Assembly: GCA_019359675.1 (NCBI GenBank)
Contig: JAHHGX010000081.1
Location: 1 to 64,000 of the forward strand
Length of the DNA: 64,000 nucleotides
DNA from: Calothrix sp. FI2-JRJ7
GTDB lineage: Bacteria > Cyanobacteriota > Cyanobacteriia > Cyanobacteriales > Nostocaceae
Direction of reading: 5' to 3'
The first letter of the stretch is position 1, and every line of letters begins with the position of its first letter. The notes below the pieces were generated by a model. It worked only from the letters and a program-made list of their open reading frames with translations. It was not told where the DNA came from and did not search any database. The translations under genes were made by a program, and so were the position numbers. Shown piece after piece: positions 53,945-62,337 of the stretch.

Positions 53945-54102
53945 TTTACTTCTCTGTGCATCTATATATATAAATATTATCTGCTTGGATTAGGCTGTAA
54001 TAAATATTCCTCTATTACTTGCGAACTATCTCTTTCGTCAGTGGTACGCATCATATTTAATTTCTAAAACTGATTGTTATCTATTTAGTTAAAAGTGCTG
54101 AG

Positions 54103-54131
54103 TGTAGAGACGTGATATATCGCGTCTCTAC
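54103..54131. repeat. Palindrome TGTAGAGACGTGATATATCG-type (family C, copy 2)
   Basis: GTAGAGACG and CGTCTCTAC arms around GTGATATATCGCG. The core differs from that of the copies at 33798 and 60681 but stays palindromic. Confidence 0.65.
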
Positions 54132-54191
54132 TGAGTGCTAGATACATAGATGAGGCAACAGTCAATGTATAAATTAAATCATAATTAATTT

Positions 54192-54722
54192 ATGGAACCC
54201 ATACAACTGAGTCAGGAACTGCGGCAAGGCAAAAACCCCAATATGAGCAGACGCCGTGCGATTATTGGATTATCAATGCTAGGTGGTTCAATGGGACAAC
54301 TTGTAACCCTCTACCAAACAGGGGTAATTAGTCATCTACCTGACCCACCAGTTCCGATTTTCAACGCAGATAAAGTAGACGCTTCTAACTATGCTTACAA
54401 ACGTTTCAATGCTCCTGATGGACCTTTGATGATAGCAACATACGCTTTAACTGCGTGGTTAGCTTCTATGGGTGGTTTAGAACGTGCGCGTCGTAACCCG
54501 CTAATACCAATAGCAATGGGTATAAAAATTTTATTTGACTGCGCGACCAACGTACAATTAGCACGCGAAGAATGGCAAGAAAATAAAGCTTTTTGCGAAT
54601 ACTGCCAAGTTGCTTCAGTGTGTTCATTCGCGTCGCTAGTGCTTGCATTACCAGAAGTTACACTAGCTATGCGCGTTTTACTTGGGAAGAAAGATAAAGA
54701 AACCACAGCAAGTAATACGTAG
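54192..54722 (+). CDS. Vitamin K epoxide reductase-like membrane protein
   Basis: The 176-residue protein has four membrane segments (AIIGLSMLGGSMGQLVTLYQ; MIATYALTAWLASMGGL; PLIPIAMGIKILFDCA; VCSFASLVLALPEVTLAM). The motif FCEYCQVA has a CxxC pair (Cys135 and Cys138) at the start of the last helix, as in VKOR-family thiol oxidoreductases that exchange electrons with quinones. The usual partner loop cysteines and thioredoxin-like fusion are absent, so activity is uncertain. The stop codon TAG lies in a palindromic repeat (GTAGGGTGG) directly after the gene. Confidence 0.7.
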   Translation: MEPIQLSQELRQGKNPNMSRRRAIIGLSMLGGSMGQLVTLYQTGVISHLPDPPVPIFNADKVDASNYAYKRFNAPDGPLMIATYALTAWLASMGGLERARRNPLIPIAMGIKILFDCATNVQLAREEWQENKAFCEYCQVASVCSFASLVLALPEVTLAMRVLLGKKDKETTASNT

Positions 54723-54817
54723 GGTGGAATGGCACGCGCCTTTACGATATTATGGTGCGTGAAAGCACTTTAATATACGTTACATTGATTGGTTGTAATA
54801 GCTTTCACGCACCCTAC
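54719..54817. repeat. Palindromic repeat, GTGAAAGC stem variant (family A, copy 4)
   Basis: Core arms GGTGCGTGAAAGC (54754-54766) and GCTTTCACGCACC (54801-54813) keep perfect pairing with a different inner stem from GTGACGCTA. A left extension begins GTAGGGTGG and gives the upstream gene its stop codon. Confidence 0.75.
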
Positions 54818-54864
54818 CTAATTTTATTGGCGCCTCCAAATGCGTGAAATAGCGACATTCATAC

Positions 54865-54928
54865 GTAGGGTGTGTTACGCTATGCAAAAACTACACTCAA
54901 CACAACAAATTGTGTAGCGTAACGCACC
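54865..54928. repeat. Palindromic repeat, GTTACGCTA stem variant (family A, copy 5)
   Basis: GTAGGGTGTGTTACGCTA faces TAGCGTAACGCACC; both arms changed together relative to the GTGACGCTA version. Confidence 0.75.
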
Positions 54929-54956
54929 ATTAATAATGATTTGATTTTAAATTTAA

Positions 54957-54985
54957 GTAGGTTGGGTGGAGGAACGTAACCCAAC
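54957..54985. repeat. Palindromic repeat, GTTGGGT family (family B, copy 4)
   Basis: GTAGGTTGGGTGGAGGAACG then CCCAAC, immediately beside the end of the Uma2-like gene. Confidence 0.65.
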
Positions 54986-54986
54986 A

Positions 54987-55277
54987 TTAACAATTAGCTT
55001 CGGTACACTCCGTGAACGCAATTACCTTCAGTACAGTATCAGGTACAACCGAGCGTCCACCAAATGTGCAGCGAAGCTCTGTATAAGCACGCGCTATTTT
55101 CTGAGGTTTGAGGGCAACATTAATAGTACTAGCTAGTTCAGTTTGAATAGTACTGTGTTCACCTTGTGGCATTGGCTTTTGAATTATTTGACCATTAATA
55201 TATTCGCTTGCAGGTTCGGTCTCTGGAAGTTGCAGAAACTCTTCTAGCGTCAAAGGTTTAGCGGGCGTTTGTACCAT
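54987..55277 (-). pseudogene. Truncated Uma2-family protein
   Basis: The 96-residue frame starts MVQTPAKPLTLEEFLQLPET and proceeds through ASEYINGQIIQKPMPQGEHS and RAYTELRCTFGGRSVVPDTV, which includes the VPD of the nuclease-fold core. The reading frame then departs (LKVIAFTECTEANC) and stops, about half the normal length of 190. The catalytic D-E/K strand that should follow is missing. It is followed by a family B repeat. A related shorter fragment is at 53849-53944. Confidence 0.65.
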
Positions 55278-55369
55278 TTTATTTCACCTTCTTGACTTGG
55301 GGGAGTCATAATTATTATTTTAGCTACTTAGAACAACTTGAGGTGGCGCCGCTACGAGTTAGACTTGCT

Positions 55370-56659
55370 TTAATGTTGCCAAGCATAACAAAAATCAACA
55401 TAACTCATGTTTTTGGCACAATGGTAAATTAAGTTATAAATAGCTTCATAGCGATAAGAAGTATTATTATAAGTTGTTTTATGTGTTGAATTACTTTCAA
55501 TATTTTTAGCAACAGTGTGAAAAAAACCTTTATTTTCAGGAAATTTTTGTGTTGCAGTTAAAACAGCAACAGTATCTTTATGATTTGGATAAAATTGCAG
55601 GAGATATCTAAAAGCTCTATTATCAAAACGTGAATTTTCTGTCTTTGTGATAATTTCAATTAGAGTTTGTCTCGCTGTTTGATTACCAACATCTAGTTTG
55701 GCTAGATAAAAAGCACAATTTAGACGAACATCTTCTGATTCAGATGCTAGCTTGTGAGATAATATTTTGATAACAGGTTGAAAATCAAAGTTAATTTTTA
55801 ACAAGTTATCGATAATCACACTAATTAGATGATAATCATTAGTGGCTTCTAAAATCTTAACAAGAGCATTTTGTGCAACTAAATGATGTGGGTTTAGCTC
55901 CCATAATGTAATTGCAGTTTTAAAGTAATGATTATCATTGTGACAAGCATTATTTTTTAATCGCTCAACCAGAGCTATAATGGCTTGTTGATTACAGGAA
56001 GCAACGGCGCCTAAAGCTGTCATAATATTCCAACAAAGAGATACATTTGATGTCTTGGTTAGAAAACTTATTAAAGCTTGGACTGCATTTTCATTGCCGT
56101 GACCGATATTTGCCAAGCTGTCAATTATTCTGCGTTGCGTATGTTCGTCTGTACTAACATCGAGTAACAGAATTAATGCAGCAATGGCAGTTTTATTGCC
56201 TGTGTCAAGTTTTCCTAACTCTGTAGCAGCATGTCGCAGTGTCACCCTACTTGTAGTTGTGTGCAGTAATTTGGTAAAAGCTGCAATGACTCGTTGTTTA
56301 TCGGTGACTTTTAATGCGTCCCTTGCTGCTGCTTGTAATGGTTTTGGTACTATTTGCCAACCAAAGTAGACATAGCTCCAGTTGAGTAATTGATTTACAA
56401 TTACATCACCAAGGTATGATTTTGAAAAATAACTTAAAGCTTCGGCAGCTAGAAAGTACGCACGGTATCTGTAAAAGTTTCCACAACCGTCATCAAAGTT
56501 TATTAGCGCTTTGATAAATTCGTCTTTCTCTGTATTGGAAATCTCTTCTCTACTAAACCAGTGCAGAATTTCTGCTTTGCTGTCTGGTTCAAATATACGG
56601 TAAGTACTTTGCTCTAAATTACCGGGAATGTGATTGAAGAAGCATTTGTATTCATTCAT
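55370..56659 (-). CDS. HEAT-like repeat protein
   Basis: The 429-residue alpha-helical protein carries about seven HEAT/PBS-lyase-like repeats between residues 125 and 370. Typical units are KTAIAALILLLDVSTDEHTQ, RRIIDSLANIGHGNENAVQA and SEDVRLNCAFYLAKLDVGNQ. The N-terminus (FNHIPGNLEQSTYRIFEP) and C-terminus (NLIYHCAKNMSYVDFCYAWQ) are unique. Such repeats provide a protein-binding surface, and relatives in Nostocales often occur next to NACHT/NB-ARC domains; no such domain is fused here. Low G+C and paucity of GGCGCC (one site) are noted. Confidence 0.75.
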   Translation of the reverse strand: MNEYKCFFNHIPGNLEQSTYRIFEPDSKAEILHWFSREEISNTEKDEFIKALINFDDGCGNFYRYRAYFLAAEALSYFSKSYLGDVIVNQLLNWSYVYFGWQIVPKPLQAAARDALKVTDKQRVIAAFTKLLHTTTSRVTLRHAATELGKLDTGNKTAIAALILLLDVSTDEHTQRRIIDSLANIGHGNENAVQALISFLTKTSNVSLCWNIMTALGAVASCNQQAIIALVERLKNNACHNDNHYFKTAITLWELNPHHLVAQNALVKILEATNDYHLISVIIDNLLKINFDFQPVIKILSHKLASESEDVRLNCAFYLAKLDVGNQTARQTLIEIITKTENSRFDNRAFRYLLQFYPNHKDTVAVLTATQKFPENKGFFHTVAKNIESNSTHKTTYNNTSYRYEAIYNLIYHCAKNMSYVDFCYAWQH

Positions 56660-56766
56660 TGCCTCCTTTCCACCAATTTTGTGGAATGCTAAGGAATTGT
56701 ATAAATGATATTAATCTTAAATCGTTAAATATGCAAGTAGTAGAGAACGGCGCCTGTTTGTAGTAA

Positions 56767-56800
56767 TGTTGGGTTGCGCTTGCGCTACACCCAACCTACA
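56767..56800. repeat. Palindromic repeat, GTTGGGT family (family B, copy 5)
   Basis: GTTGGGTTGCGCTTGCGCTA and CACCCAACCTAC form a hairpin about 8 bases past the cysE stop codon. Confidence 0.65.
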
Positions 56801-56803
56801 TCT

Positions 56804-57592
56804 TTAAATTCCTGAACCGTCGAGAAATTGTTCGATTATTTTATTGTTGAGGCGGCAGGATTCACCCATACTAGTTTCTGAGTCATCAAATGTTTGATGA
56901 TTATTTATACCTGCATATGCAAATGCGGGCACATTGTCTGGTGCCAAGTCTTTGTTTTGTGCTTTTTTCAACTCTGTTACTTGTTGTTCGAGTTGTTCTA
57001 ATCTGTCTACTAATGCTCGAATTACTTGGGCTTCAGCATCAGGTAAGCTAGCATGTTCTAGTGGATTTACGCGCACACCTGAGCGATATACTATACGTCC
57101 TGGAATCCCGACTACGGTGCAATCTGAAGGAACATCGCGTAGTACTACAGAACCAGCACCAATACGAACGTTGTTACCAATTTCGATATTACCCAAAACT
57201 TTGGCGCCAGTACCAACAACAACGTTTTCACCAATAGTTGGGTGACGTTTACCGCATTGCTTACCAGTACCACCAAGCGTAACACCTTGATAAATCAGCG
57301 CATAATTACCGATTATTGCTGTCTCACCTATTACTACACCCATACCGTGGTCTATAAATACACTTTGTCCAATAGTGGCGCCGGGATGTATCTCAATACC
57401 CGTTAAAAAGCGGGCAATGTGCGACATAAAGCGCGGGATAAAGGGAATATTTAGGCGGTATAATGGATGTGCAAGTCGATGAAAGAGCAGTGCTTGCAAA
57501 CCGGGGTAACAAAACATTACTTCTAACCAGTTGCGCGCAGCAGGGTCACGCTCGAATATAATGCGAAAGTCGGCTAGGAGTGTAGATAACAC
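56804..57592 (-). CDS. cysE: Serine O-acetyltransferase
   Basis: The 262-residue enzyme transfers acetyl from acetyl-CoA to serine, the first step of cysteine synthesis. It has the N-terminal helical part (FRIIFERDPAARNWLEVMFC, GLQALLFHRLAHPLYRLNIP) and the left-handed beta-helix of hexapeptide repeats (IEIHPGATIGQSVFIDHGMG, the GVTLGGTGKQCGKRHPTIG loop, GAGSVVLRDVPSDCTVVGIP). The C-terminal 50 residues form an extra tail. It lies downstream of DUF1338 on the same strand, but a family A repeat in between makes cotranscription uncertain. Confidence 0.95.
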   Translation of the reverse strand: MLSTLLADFRIIFERDPAARNWLEVMFCYPGLQALLFHRLAHPLYRLNIPFIPRFMSHIARFLTGIEIHPGATIGQSVFIDHGMGVVIGETAIIGNYALIYQGVTLGGTGKQCGKRHPTIGENVVVGTGAKVLGNIEIGNNVRIGAGSVVLRDVPSDCTVVGIPGRIVYRSGVRVNPLEHASLPDAEAQVIRALVDRLEQLEQQVTELKKAQNKDLAPDNVPAFAYAGINNHQTFDDSETSMGESCRLNNKIIEQFLDGSGI

Positions 57593-57678
57593 GTTAATAG
57601 CATCCTCGTTTTGGCAAAATAGGCTCTATCGTAATATTAACGTTTTTTGGCGCCATCTCCCCTTCGTCGATAGACAAG

Positions 57679-57741
57679 GTAGGGTGCGTGACGCTATCAA
57701 CAATCTTAAAACGAAGCTAATTATCTAGTAGCGTCACGCAC
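57679..57741. repeat. Palindromic repeat, GTGACGCTA stem (family A, copy 6)
   Basis: GTAGGGTGCGTGACGCTA and TAGCGTCACGCAC, loop with AAACGAAGCTAA as in copies 1 and 3. It runs into the end of the DUF1338 gene: on the minus strand GCGTGACGC supplies its TGA. Confidence 0.8.
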
Positions 57742-58609
57742 AGGAGCGAAATTTAGTCATTTCAAATAGCTGTTTGGCACTGTTACCAAGAAACCCATCG
57801 AACAGTATTCGTTTACCGTCTACCTCTACCATATACCGTTCGGCAATTTCATAGTAAGCGTAAGTCCAAGGAATTAATATCTCTTGCTCGGTTTCATCTA
57901 CTACAGTAACTAATTCTGTAACTGCTTGCGTTGCTGTTTGTCGCAAACCTACATTTACAGAACCTTCAATTTCCGCTTTCATTGGAACACCTAAATTTGC
58001 TAAAGCGTTTGCAGTAGATTCTATATCTGGATATTGGAGAGTGTTTTGACGGTTAACGTATCCTGTAAAGTGGTTGACTGCGTACCCGTGCAGAAGTACC
58101 CATGCACCATATTGACTAATTTCGTTGACTTTTTCTACCACCGAACGAGATGGTGGTTGCCAAGGACGAGTAAATATTTGTGTTGAGTTAATAGACGGCG
58201 CCATTTCAAAGTTGATATTTTCTAGATTGGCGCCTTTTACTGTGTCATATATTAATGTAGCTATATCAGGTGGTAGGTGTTCTACAATTAATTCGCTAAT
58301 AAACAACTTTGGTAAATCATATTCTTGTTGTTGAGGGTGACGGTAGTAACGTGCGTAAAGATGGTTTGGAAAAAAGTACTCGTCTACTGCTTCGTAACCA
58401 AATGCACGTAGGATTGGTTCAAATAATTTTATACCTAGATTGACTTTATCTATATCTAAACGCAGTGAACGAAATGCAATATGGTCGTTGGCAACTGTTC
58501 CTTGAGCGTTTGTTATCATTTGTTGATATACACGTGCATAGCTGACTCTGGTAAAATATTGGTGCCAGAGAGTGTTCCAAAAATGTGTAATATCTATAGG
58601 ATGTATCAT
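57734..58609 (-). CDS. DUF1338 protein, candidate 2-oxoadipate dioxygenase/decarboxylase
   Basis: The 291-residue protein carries the family metal-ligand pattern: ANDHIAFRSL (His43), YAVNHFTGYVNR (about 181) and YAYYEIAERYMV (Glu about 254). Characterised DUF1338 enzymes (HglS in Pseudomonas, FLO7-type in plants) are Fe(II)-dependent and convert 2-oxoadipate to 2-hydroxyglutarate with O2. The final residues (FRSCA) and the stop codon are encoded by the adjoining repeat (57679-57741), so the native C-terminus may have been altered. It is next to a class III aminotransferase and, farther on, an aldehyde dehydrogenase, all on the minus strand. Confidence 0.85.
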   Translation of the reverse strand: MIHPIDITHFWNTLWHQYFTRVSYARVYQQMITNAQGTVANDHIAFRSLRLDIDKVNLGIKLFEPILRAFGYEAVDEYFFPNHLYARYYRHPQQQEYDLPKLFISELIVEHLPPDIATLIYDTVKGANLENINFEMAPSINSTQIFTRPWQPPSRSVVEKVNEISQYGAWVLLHGYAVNHFTGYVNRQNTLQYPDIESTANALANLGVPMKAEIEGSVNVGLRQTATQAVTELVTVVDETEQEILIPWTYAYYEIAERYMVEVDGKRILFDGFLGNSAKQLFEMTKFRSCA

Positions 58610-58746
58610 TTGTTTATTTTATAGGGAGTTCAATAACAAATTCTGTGCCTTTGTTAGGTGTCAAGGAAAATTAGTTGGAGACATTGAGAATAAGTTTAAT
58701 CACCAAAATTATTGGCGCCGTATTGAACTAACTTTATAGTTCCTAA

Positions 58747-60063
58747 CTATATGTGGTCTTCTAACAAAATTTGTGAAATGCCCTTTCCAAATGTCTCCAA
58801 AGCAACTTGAATTTGCTCACTATCAATAACCAATGGGGGGCAAAAACGAATAGCAGCTTTACCACAACCTAGTAACAATAACCCGTGGTGAAAAGCAGCA
58901 TGGAGAAGAGCATCGCGCAAACGTGTACTCATATTACCCTCTGCATCTAAAATATCTACTGCTACCATCAACCCTTTCCCACGCGGTTTAGAAATTCGAC
59001 CGTAACGTTGATACAATTTAAATAAACCCGCTTGTAACAATTCTCCCATTTGAGTTGCATTATCCATTAACCCGTTCTCAAGTAACTGTAATGTTGCGAT
59101 ACCCGCAGCACATGCAACTGGGTTTCCACCAAATGTAGTAGCGTGCGAACCAGGTTTCCATGTCATAATTTCACTACGAGCAATAATGGCGCCCAAAGGT
59201 AAACCGCTAGCAATACCTTTTGCTGTTGTAATAATATCCGGCGCCACGTTCCAATGTTCAATAGCAAACAATTTTCCAGTCCGTCCCATCCCAGACTGAA
59301 CTTCATCGATTATCATCAAAATACCGTGTTTATCGCATATCTCACGGATACGCTGTAAAAACCCATTTTCAGGAACAATATATCCACCTTCACCTTGTAT
59401 CGCTTCTACTATAATTGCTGCAACTTCGTTAGGTGGTAGCATTGTTGTAAATAACTGTTCCAAATAATCTAAACTTGTTCCCGTACCATAAGGTATATGA
59501 GTAACTCCTGGTAACAAAGAACCAAAATTTGCTCGTTGTACAGTTTTAGAACCAGTCAAAGACATTGCTCCATAAGTGCGTCCATGAAAGGCGCCTAAAA
59601 ATGCCACAATCAAATTACGACCAGTATAATAACGCGCAAGTTTAATGGCGCCTTCATTAGACTCTGCGCCAGAGTTACTAAAAAATACCTTAGATTTGCC
59701 GTGGAGAGGCGCCCGTTCTGCAAGCATTTCCGCCAATTCAATCATTGGCTCATAGTAAAAATCAGTACCAGACATATGCAGTAAATTTGCTGACTGGTCT
59801 TGAATTGCCCGCACAACATCAGGATGACAATGACCAGTTGAAGTAACAGCAATACCTGCCGTCATATCTAAAAACACATTACCATCAACATCTTCCACCA
59901 TACATCCTTCACCTCGTGCAACAACTAACGGATAATCACGGGTATAAGAAGGTGATGTTACAGCATGGTCACGTTCAACTAACATCTTCGCACGTGGTCC
60001 TGGTAACGAAGTCAACAACTTAGGCGAATGTGGCAATGGTCTTTTTACAGGTATACTTAACAT
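58747..60063 (-). CDS. Class III PLP aminotransferase, acetylornithine/GABA-type
   Basis: The 438-residue enzyme has GCMVEDVDGNVFLDMTAGIA, TDFYYEPMIELAEMLAERAP, the SNSGAESNEGAIKLARYYTG PLP pocket, FLGAFHGRTYGAMSLTGSKT, the IIDEVQSGMGRTGKLFAIE metal-dependent loop with Asp, and the PLP lysine in TTAKGIASGLPLGAI. The N-terminal GPRAKMLVERDHAVTSPSYT and overall pattern look like the archaeal-type broad-specificity omega-aminotransferase branch. Substrates could be lysine, 2-aminoadipate, ornithine or GABA; the context with DUF1338 favours the lysine/aminoadipate route. It is 137 bp upstream of DUF1338. Confidence 0.88.
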   Translation of the reverse strand: MLSIPVKRPLPHSPKLLTSLPGPRAKMLVERDHAVTSPSYTRDYPLVVARGEGCMVEDVDGNVFLDMTAGIAVTSTGHCHPDVVRAIQDQSANLLHMSGTDFYYEPMIELAEMLAERAPLHGKSKVFFSNSGAESNEGAIKLARYYTGRNLIVAFLGAFHGRTYGAMSLTGSKTVQRANFGSLLPGVTHIPYGTGTSLDYLEQLFTTMLPPNEVAAIIVEAIQGEGGYIVPENGFLQRIREICDKHGILMIIDEVQSGMGRTGKLFAIEHWNVAPDIITTAKGIASGLPLGAIIARSEIMTWKPGSHATTFGGNPVACAAGIATLQLLENGLMDNATQMGELLQAGLFKLYQRYGRISKPRGKGLMVAVDILDAEGNMSTRLRDALLHAAFHHGLLLLGCGKAAIRFCPPLVIDSEQIQVALETFGKGISQILLEDHI

Positions 60064-60362
60064 TGCTTGTATATTTAACTAAATATGGATTTAGCTATTT
60101 TTACGATAAGTATCATTTTCATTCTGTCACTAAAATAACAGATTTATGACTTTCACACTTAAACCCGCCTATAGCTTACAGTTATAGGCTAATAGCTTAA
60201 GTAGATTAAAATGGACTGAAAATAGAAGTTACAAGACGTAAGTTAACTTTTCTCTTTGTGTCTCTGTGTCTCCGTCGTAAAGAGATATACTGTCAATATT
60301 AAGGATATGAAATAATCTTTATATTTTTGATATTTCCTCATAGTCAAGCCAGGTAGAATAAC

Positions 60363-60670
60363 CAAAAGTTCTCGTTTAATAATAAAGATGCTAGATATTT
60401 TGAATCTTTACTATTAAGATTGCGAGAGTTGTCTAAGTTAACAGTTTCAGAAAATATTAACAACCGTAGTAAAAGTCTTCGATGTCATTTGATTACATGG
60501 AAAGACACAACATAACCGAATGGTTTTGGGATACCGAATGAACAAGAAATTCTTGGTTATGCTTATCAATTTTAAATCTCTTCAAATGAACACGGTCGAG
60601 TTCATGGTTTTTTATAGAAAACATTTTTTATATTGTTTGGTTAGACCCAAATCATAATCTTTATCAATGA
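60363..60670 (+). pseudogene. Decayed gene for a small protein
   Basis: In one frame this reads FNNKDARYFESLLLRLRELS, SLRCHLITWKDTT, stop, PNGFGIPNEQEILGYAYQF, stop, SSNEHGRVHGF. After a one-base shift in a T run (about 60612) it continues IENIFYIVWLDPNHNLYQ to a TGA at 60668. Two nonsense codons and one frameshift within 100 codons show decay. The sentence-like motif RVHGF...FYIVWLDP-x-H-x-LY occurs in a small family of about 100 residues in cyanobacteria that I cannot assign a function. Confidence 0.6.
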
Positions 60671-60680
60671 AATCAAAATG

Positions 60681-60709
60681 TGTAAAGACGTTACATGTAA
60701 CGTCTCTAC
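60681..60709. repeat. Palindrome TGTAAAGACGTTACATGTAA-type (family C, copy 3)
   Basis: Same core (GACGTTACATGTAACGTC) as the copy at 33798, with one arm base changed. Confidence 0.75.
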
Positions 60710-60727
60710 GTGCGTGTATTATATATG

Positions 60728-62221
60728 TTAATCACGGTTGTCAATTTGGGCGCGTTGTAAGCTTCCAGAAAAGTCTACATATACAGTTTTCCATTCGGTA
60801 AATGTATCAATAGCAGCACTTCCTGCTTCGCGATGTCCGTTACCTGTTTGTTTGACTCCTCCAAATGGTAAATGAACTTCGGCGCCTATAGTTGGCCCGT
60901 TAATATAAGTAATACCTGCTTCAATATCACGCATTGCTGTAAATGCACGGTTAACATCACGGGTATATATAGAAGATGAAAGACCGTAGTTTGTATCGTT
61001 GAGAATATCTATAGCTTGTTCAAATGAGTTTACTTCGATTAAAGCGACTACTGGTCCAAATATTTCTTCACGAGCTACGCGCATATTTGGAGTGACGTTA
61101 TCTAATATAGTAGGTTGAAAAAAGTAGCCCTCTTTAAGTCTACCTTCGCTTGCTATTCCACCACCTATTAATATAGAGGCGCCTTCAGAGCGAGCAATAT
61201 CCATATATATTCTGACTTGTTGAAGTTGCTTGTCATTAATAATGGGTCCAATTTCTGTATTTGTGTCATAACCAGCACCCAAGCGTAATTTACTCGCACG
61301 TTCAAAGAGCATTTGTGTGAATTTGGCTTTGATATCGCGGTGTAAAATAAGACGACTTGTTGCGGTGCATCGTTGTCCTGCTGTACCAAATGCTCCCCAT
61401 ACGGCGCCATCAAGTGCCAATTCTAAATCAGCATCTTCCATAACTATCTGAGCATTTTTGCCTCCCATCTCCAAACATACCCGCTTATGGAGGCGCCCAC
61501 AAATTTCTCCAACTAGCGAACCTGTTTGAGAAGAACCAGTAAACGAGACTAAGTTAACGTCAGGATGTTCTACTAAACTTTTACCTGCTTCTTCCCCAAT
61601 ACCATGCACTAAGTTAACAACACCAGGTGGAAAACCAGCTTTCTCAAATATTTCAATTAACTTAGTCGCACAAGCAGGTGTATCTTCAGCAGGTTTTAAA
61701 ATAACGGTGTTACCACATACTAATGCTGGCATTGCTTTCCAACAAGGAATAGCAATAGGAAAATTCCACGGAGTAATTAAAGCGCATACACCTATTGGTG
61801 TTCTAACAGTCATCGCGAACTTGTTTGGCATTTCGGATGGAGTCGTTTGTCCGTAAAGACGGCGCCCTTCCCCAGCACTATAAAAAGCACAGTCAATACC
61901 TTCTTGCACATCTCCGCGTGCTTCGGTGAGTGGCTTACCCATTTCGCGACTAATTAACTGTGCTAACTCTTCTTTGTATTGAAGTAATAACTCTCCAACT
62001 TTAAATACATACTCAGCGCGTGCAGGTGCAGGAACTAGGCGCCAGTTCTTGTAAGCATTGCGTGCTGCCATTACCGCTTCGTTGACATCTTCGTTTGTAG
62101 AACGGGGAAAAGTAGCGACAATTTCATTTTTAGACGCTGGGTTAATACTTTGCAGCCTATTGTCAGTGCAATCTAACCATTTACCGTTGATGAAATTACG
62201 ACAAGTGAAGGTAGCAGCCAT
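60728..62221 (-). CDS. NAD(P)-dependent aldehyde dehydrogenase
   Basis: The 497-residue enzyme has FINGKWLDC, the cofactor-binding LITPWNFPIAIPCWKAMPAL and GNTVILKPAEDTP, SFTGSSQTGSLVGE, catalytic Glu in VCLEMGGKNAQIV (about 264), catalytic Cys in FGTAGQRCTATSRL (about 298), and the late EEIFGPVVALIEV. The C-terminal TIGAEVHLPFGGVKQTGNGH identifies a branch with an unusual acidic residue near the active-site mouth. It could oxidise 2-aminoadipate semialdehyde, succinate semialdehyde or similar. Together with the aminotransferase and DUF1338 it fits lysine breakdown, which is inference. Confidence 0.9.
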   Translation of the reverse strand: MAATFTCRNFINGKWLDCTDNRLQSINPASKNEIVATFPRSTNEDVNEAVMAARNAYKNWRLVPAPARAEYVFKVGELLLQYKEELAQLISREMGKPLTEARGDVQEGIDCAFYSAGEGRRLYGQTTPSEMPNKFAMTVRTPIGVCALITPWNFPIAIPCWKAMPALVCGNTVILKPAEDTPACATKLIEIFEKAGFPPGVVNLVHGIGEEAGKSLVEHPDVNLVSFTGSSQTGSLVGEICGRLHKRVCLEMGGKNAQIVMEDADLELALDGAVWGAFGTAGQRCTATSRLILHRDIKAKFTQMLFERASKLRLGAGYDTNTEIGPIINDKQLQQVRIYMDIARSEGASILIGGGIASEGRLKEGYFFQPTILDNVTPNMRVAREEIFGPVVALIEVNSFEQAIDILNDTNYGLSSSIYTRDVNRAFTAMRDIEAGITYINGPTIGAEVHLPFGGVKQTGNGHREAGSAAIDTFTEWKTVYVDFSGSLQRAQIDNRD

Positions 62222-62337
62222 AATTTATAACTCCAAATCGGTAGTACACTGATACAGTTGCATTTAGTTTCGCTCGAATTTTATAAATCGTCAATATATT
62301 TTTCCATATGCTTCCGGTACGTGACACCAGAGAATAC

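Larger units (their letters stand above)
53800..54191. other. Gene-poor stretch with Uma2 fragment and a family C palindrome
   Basis: Besides the Uma2 scrap (53849-53944) and the 54103-54131 palindrome, nothing recognisable was found. Confidence 0.5.
60064..60727. other. 664-bp gene-free stretch with pseudogene and repeats
   Basis: Contains TGTCTCTGTGTCTCCG repeat fragments (about 60255), a decayed protein gene (60363-60670) and a family C palindrome (60681-60709). No intact gene is present. Confidence 0.6.
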
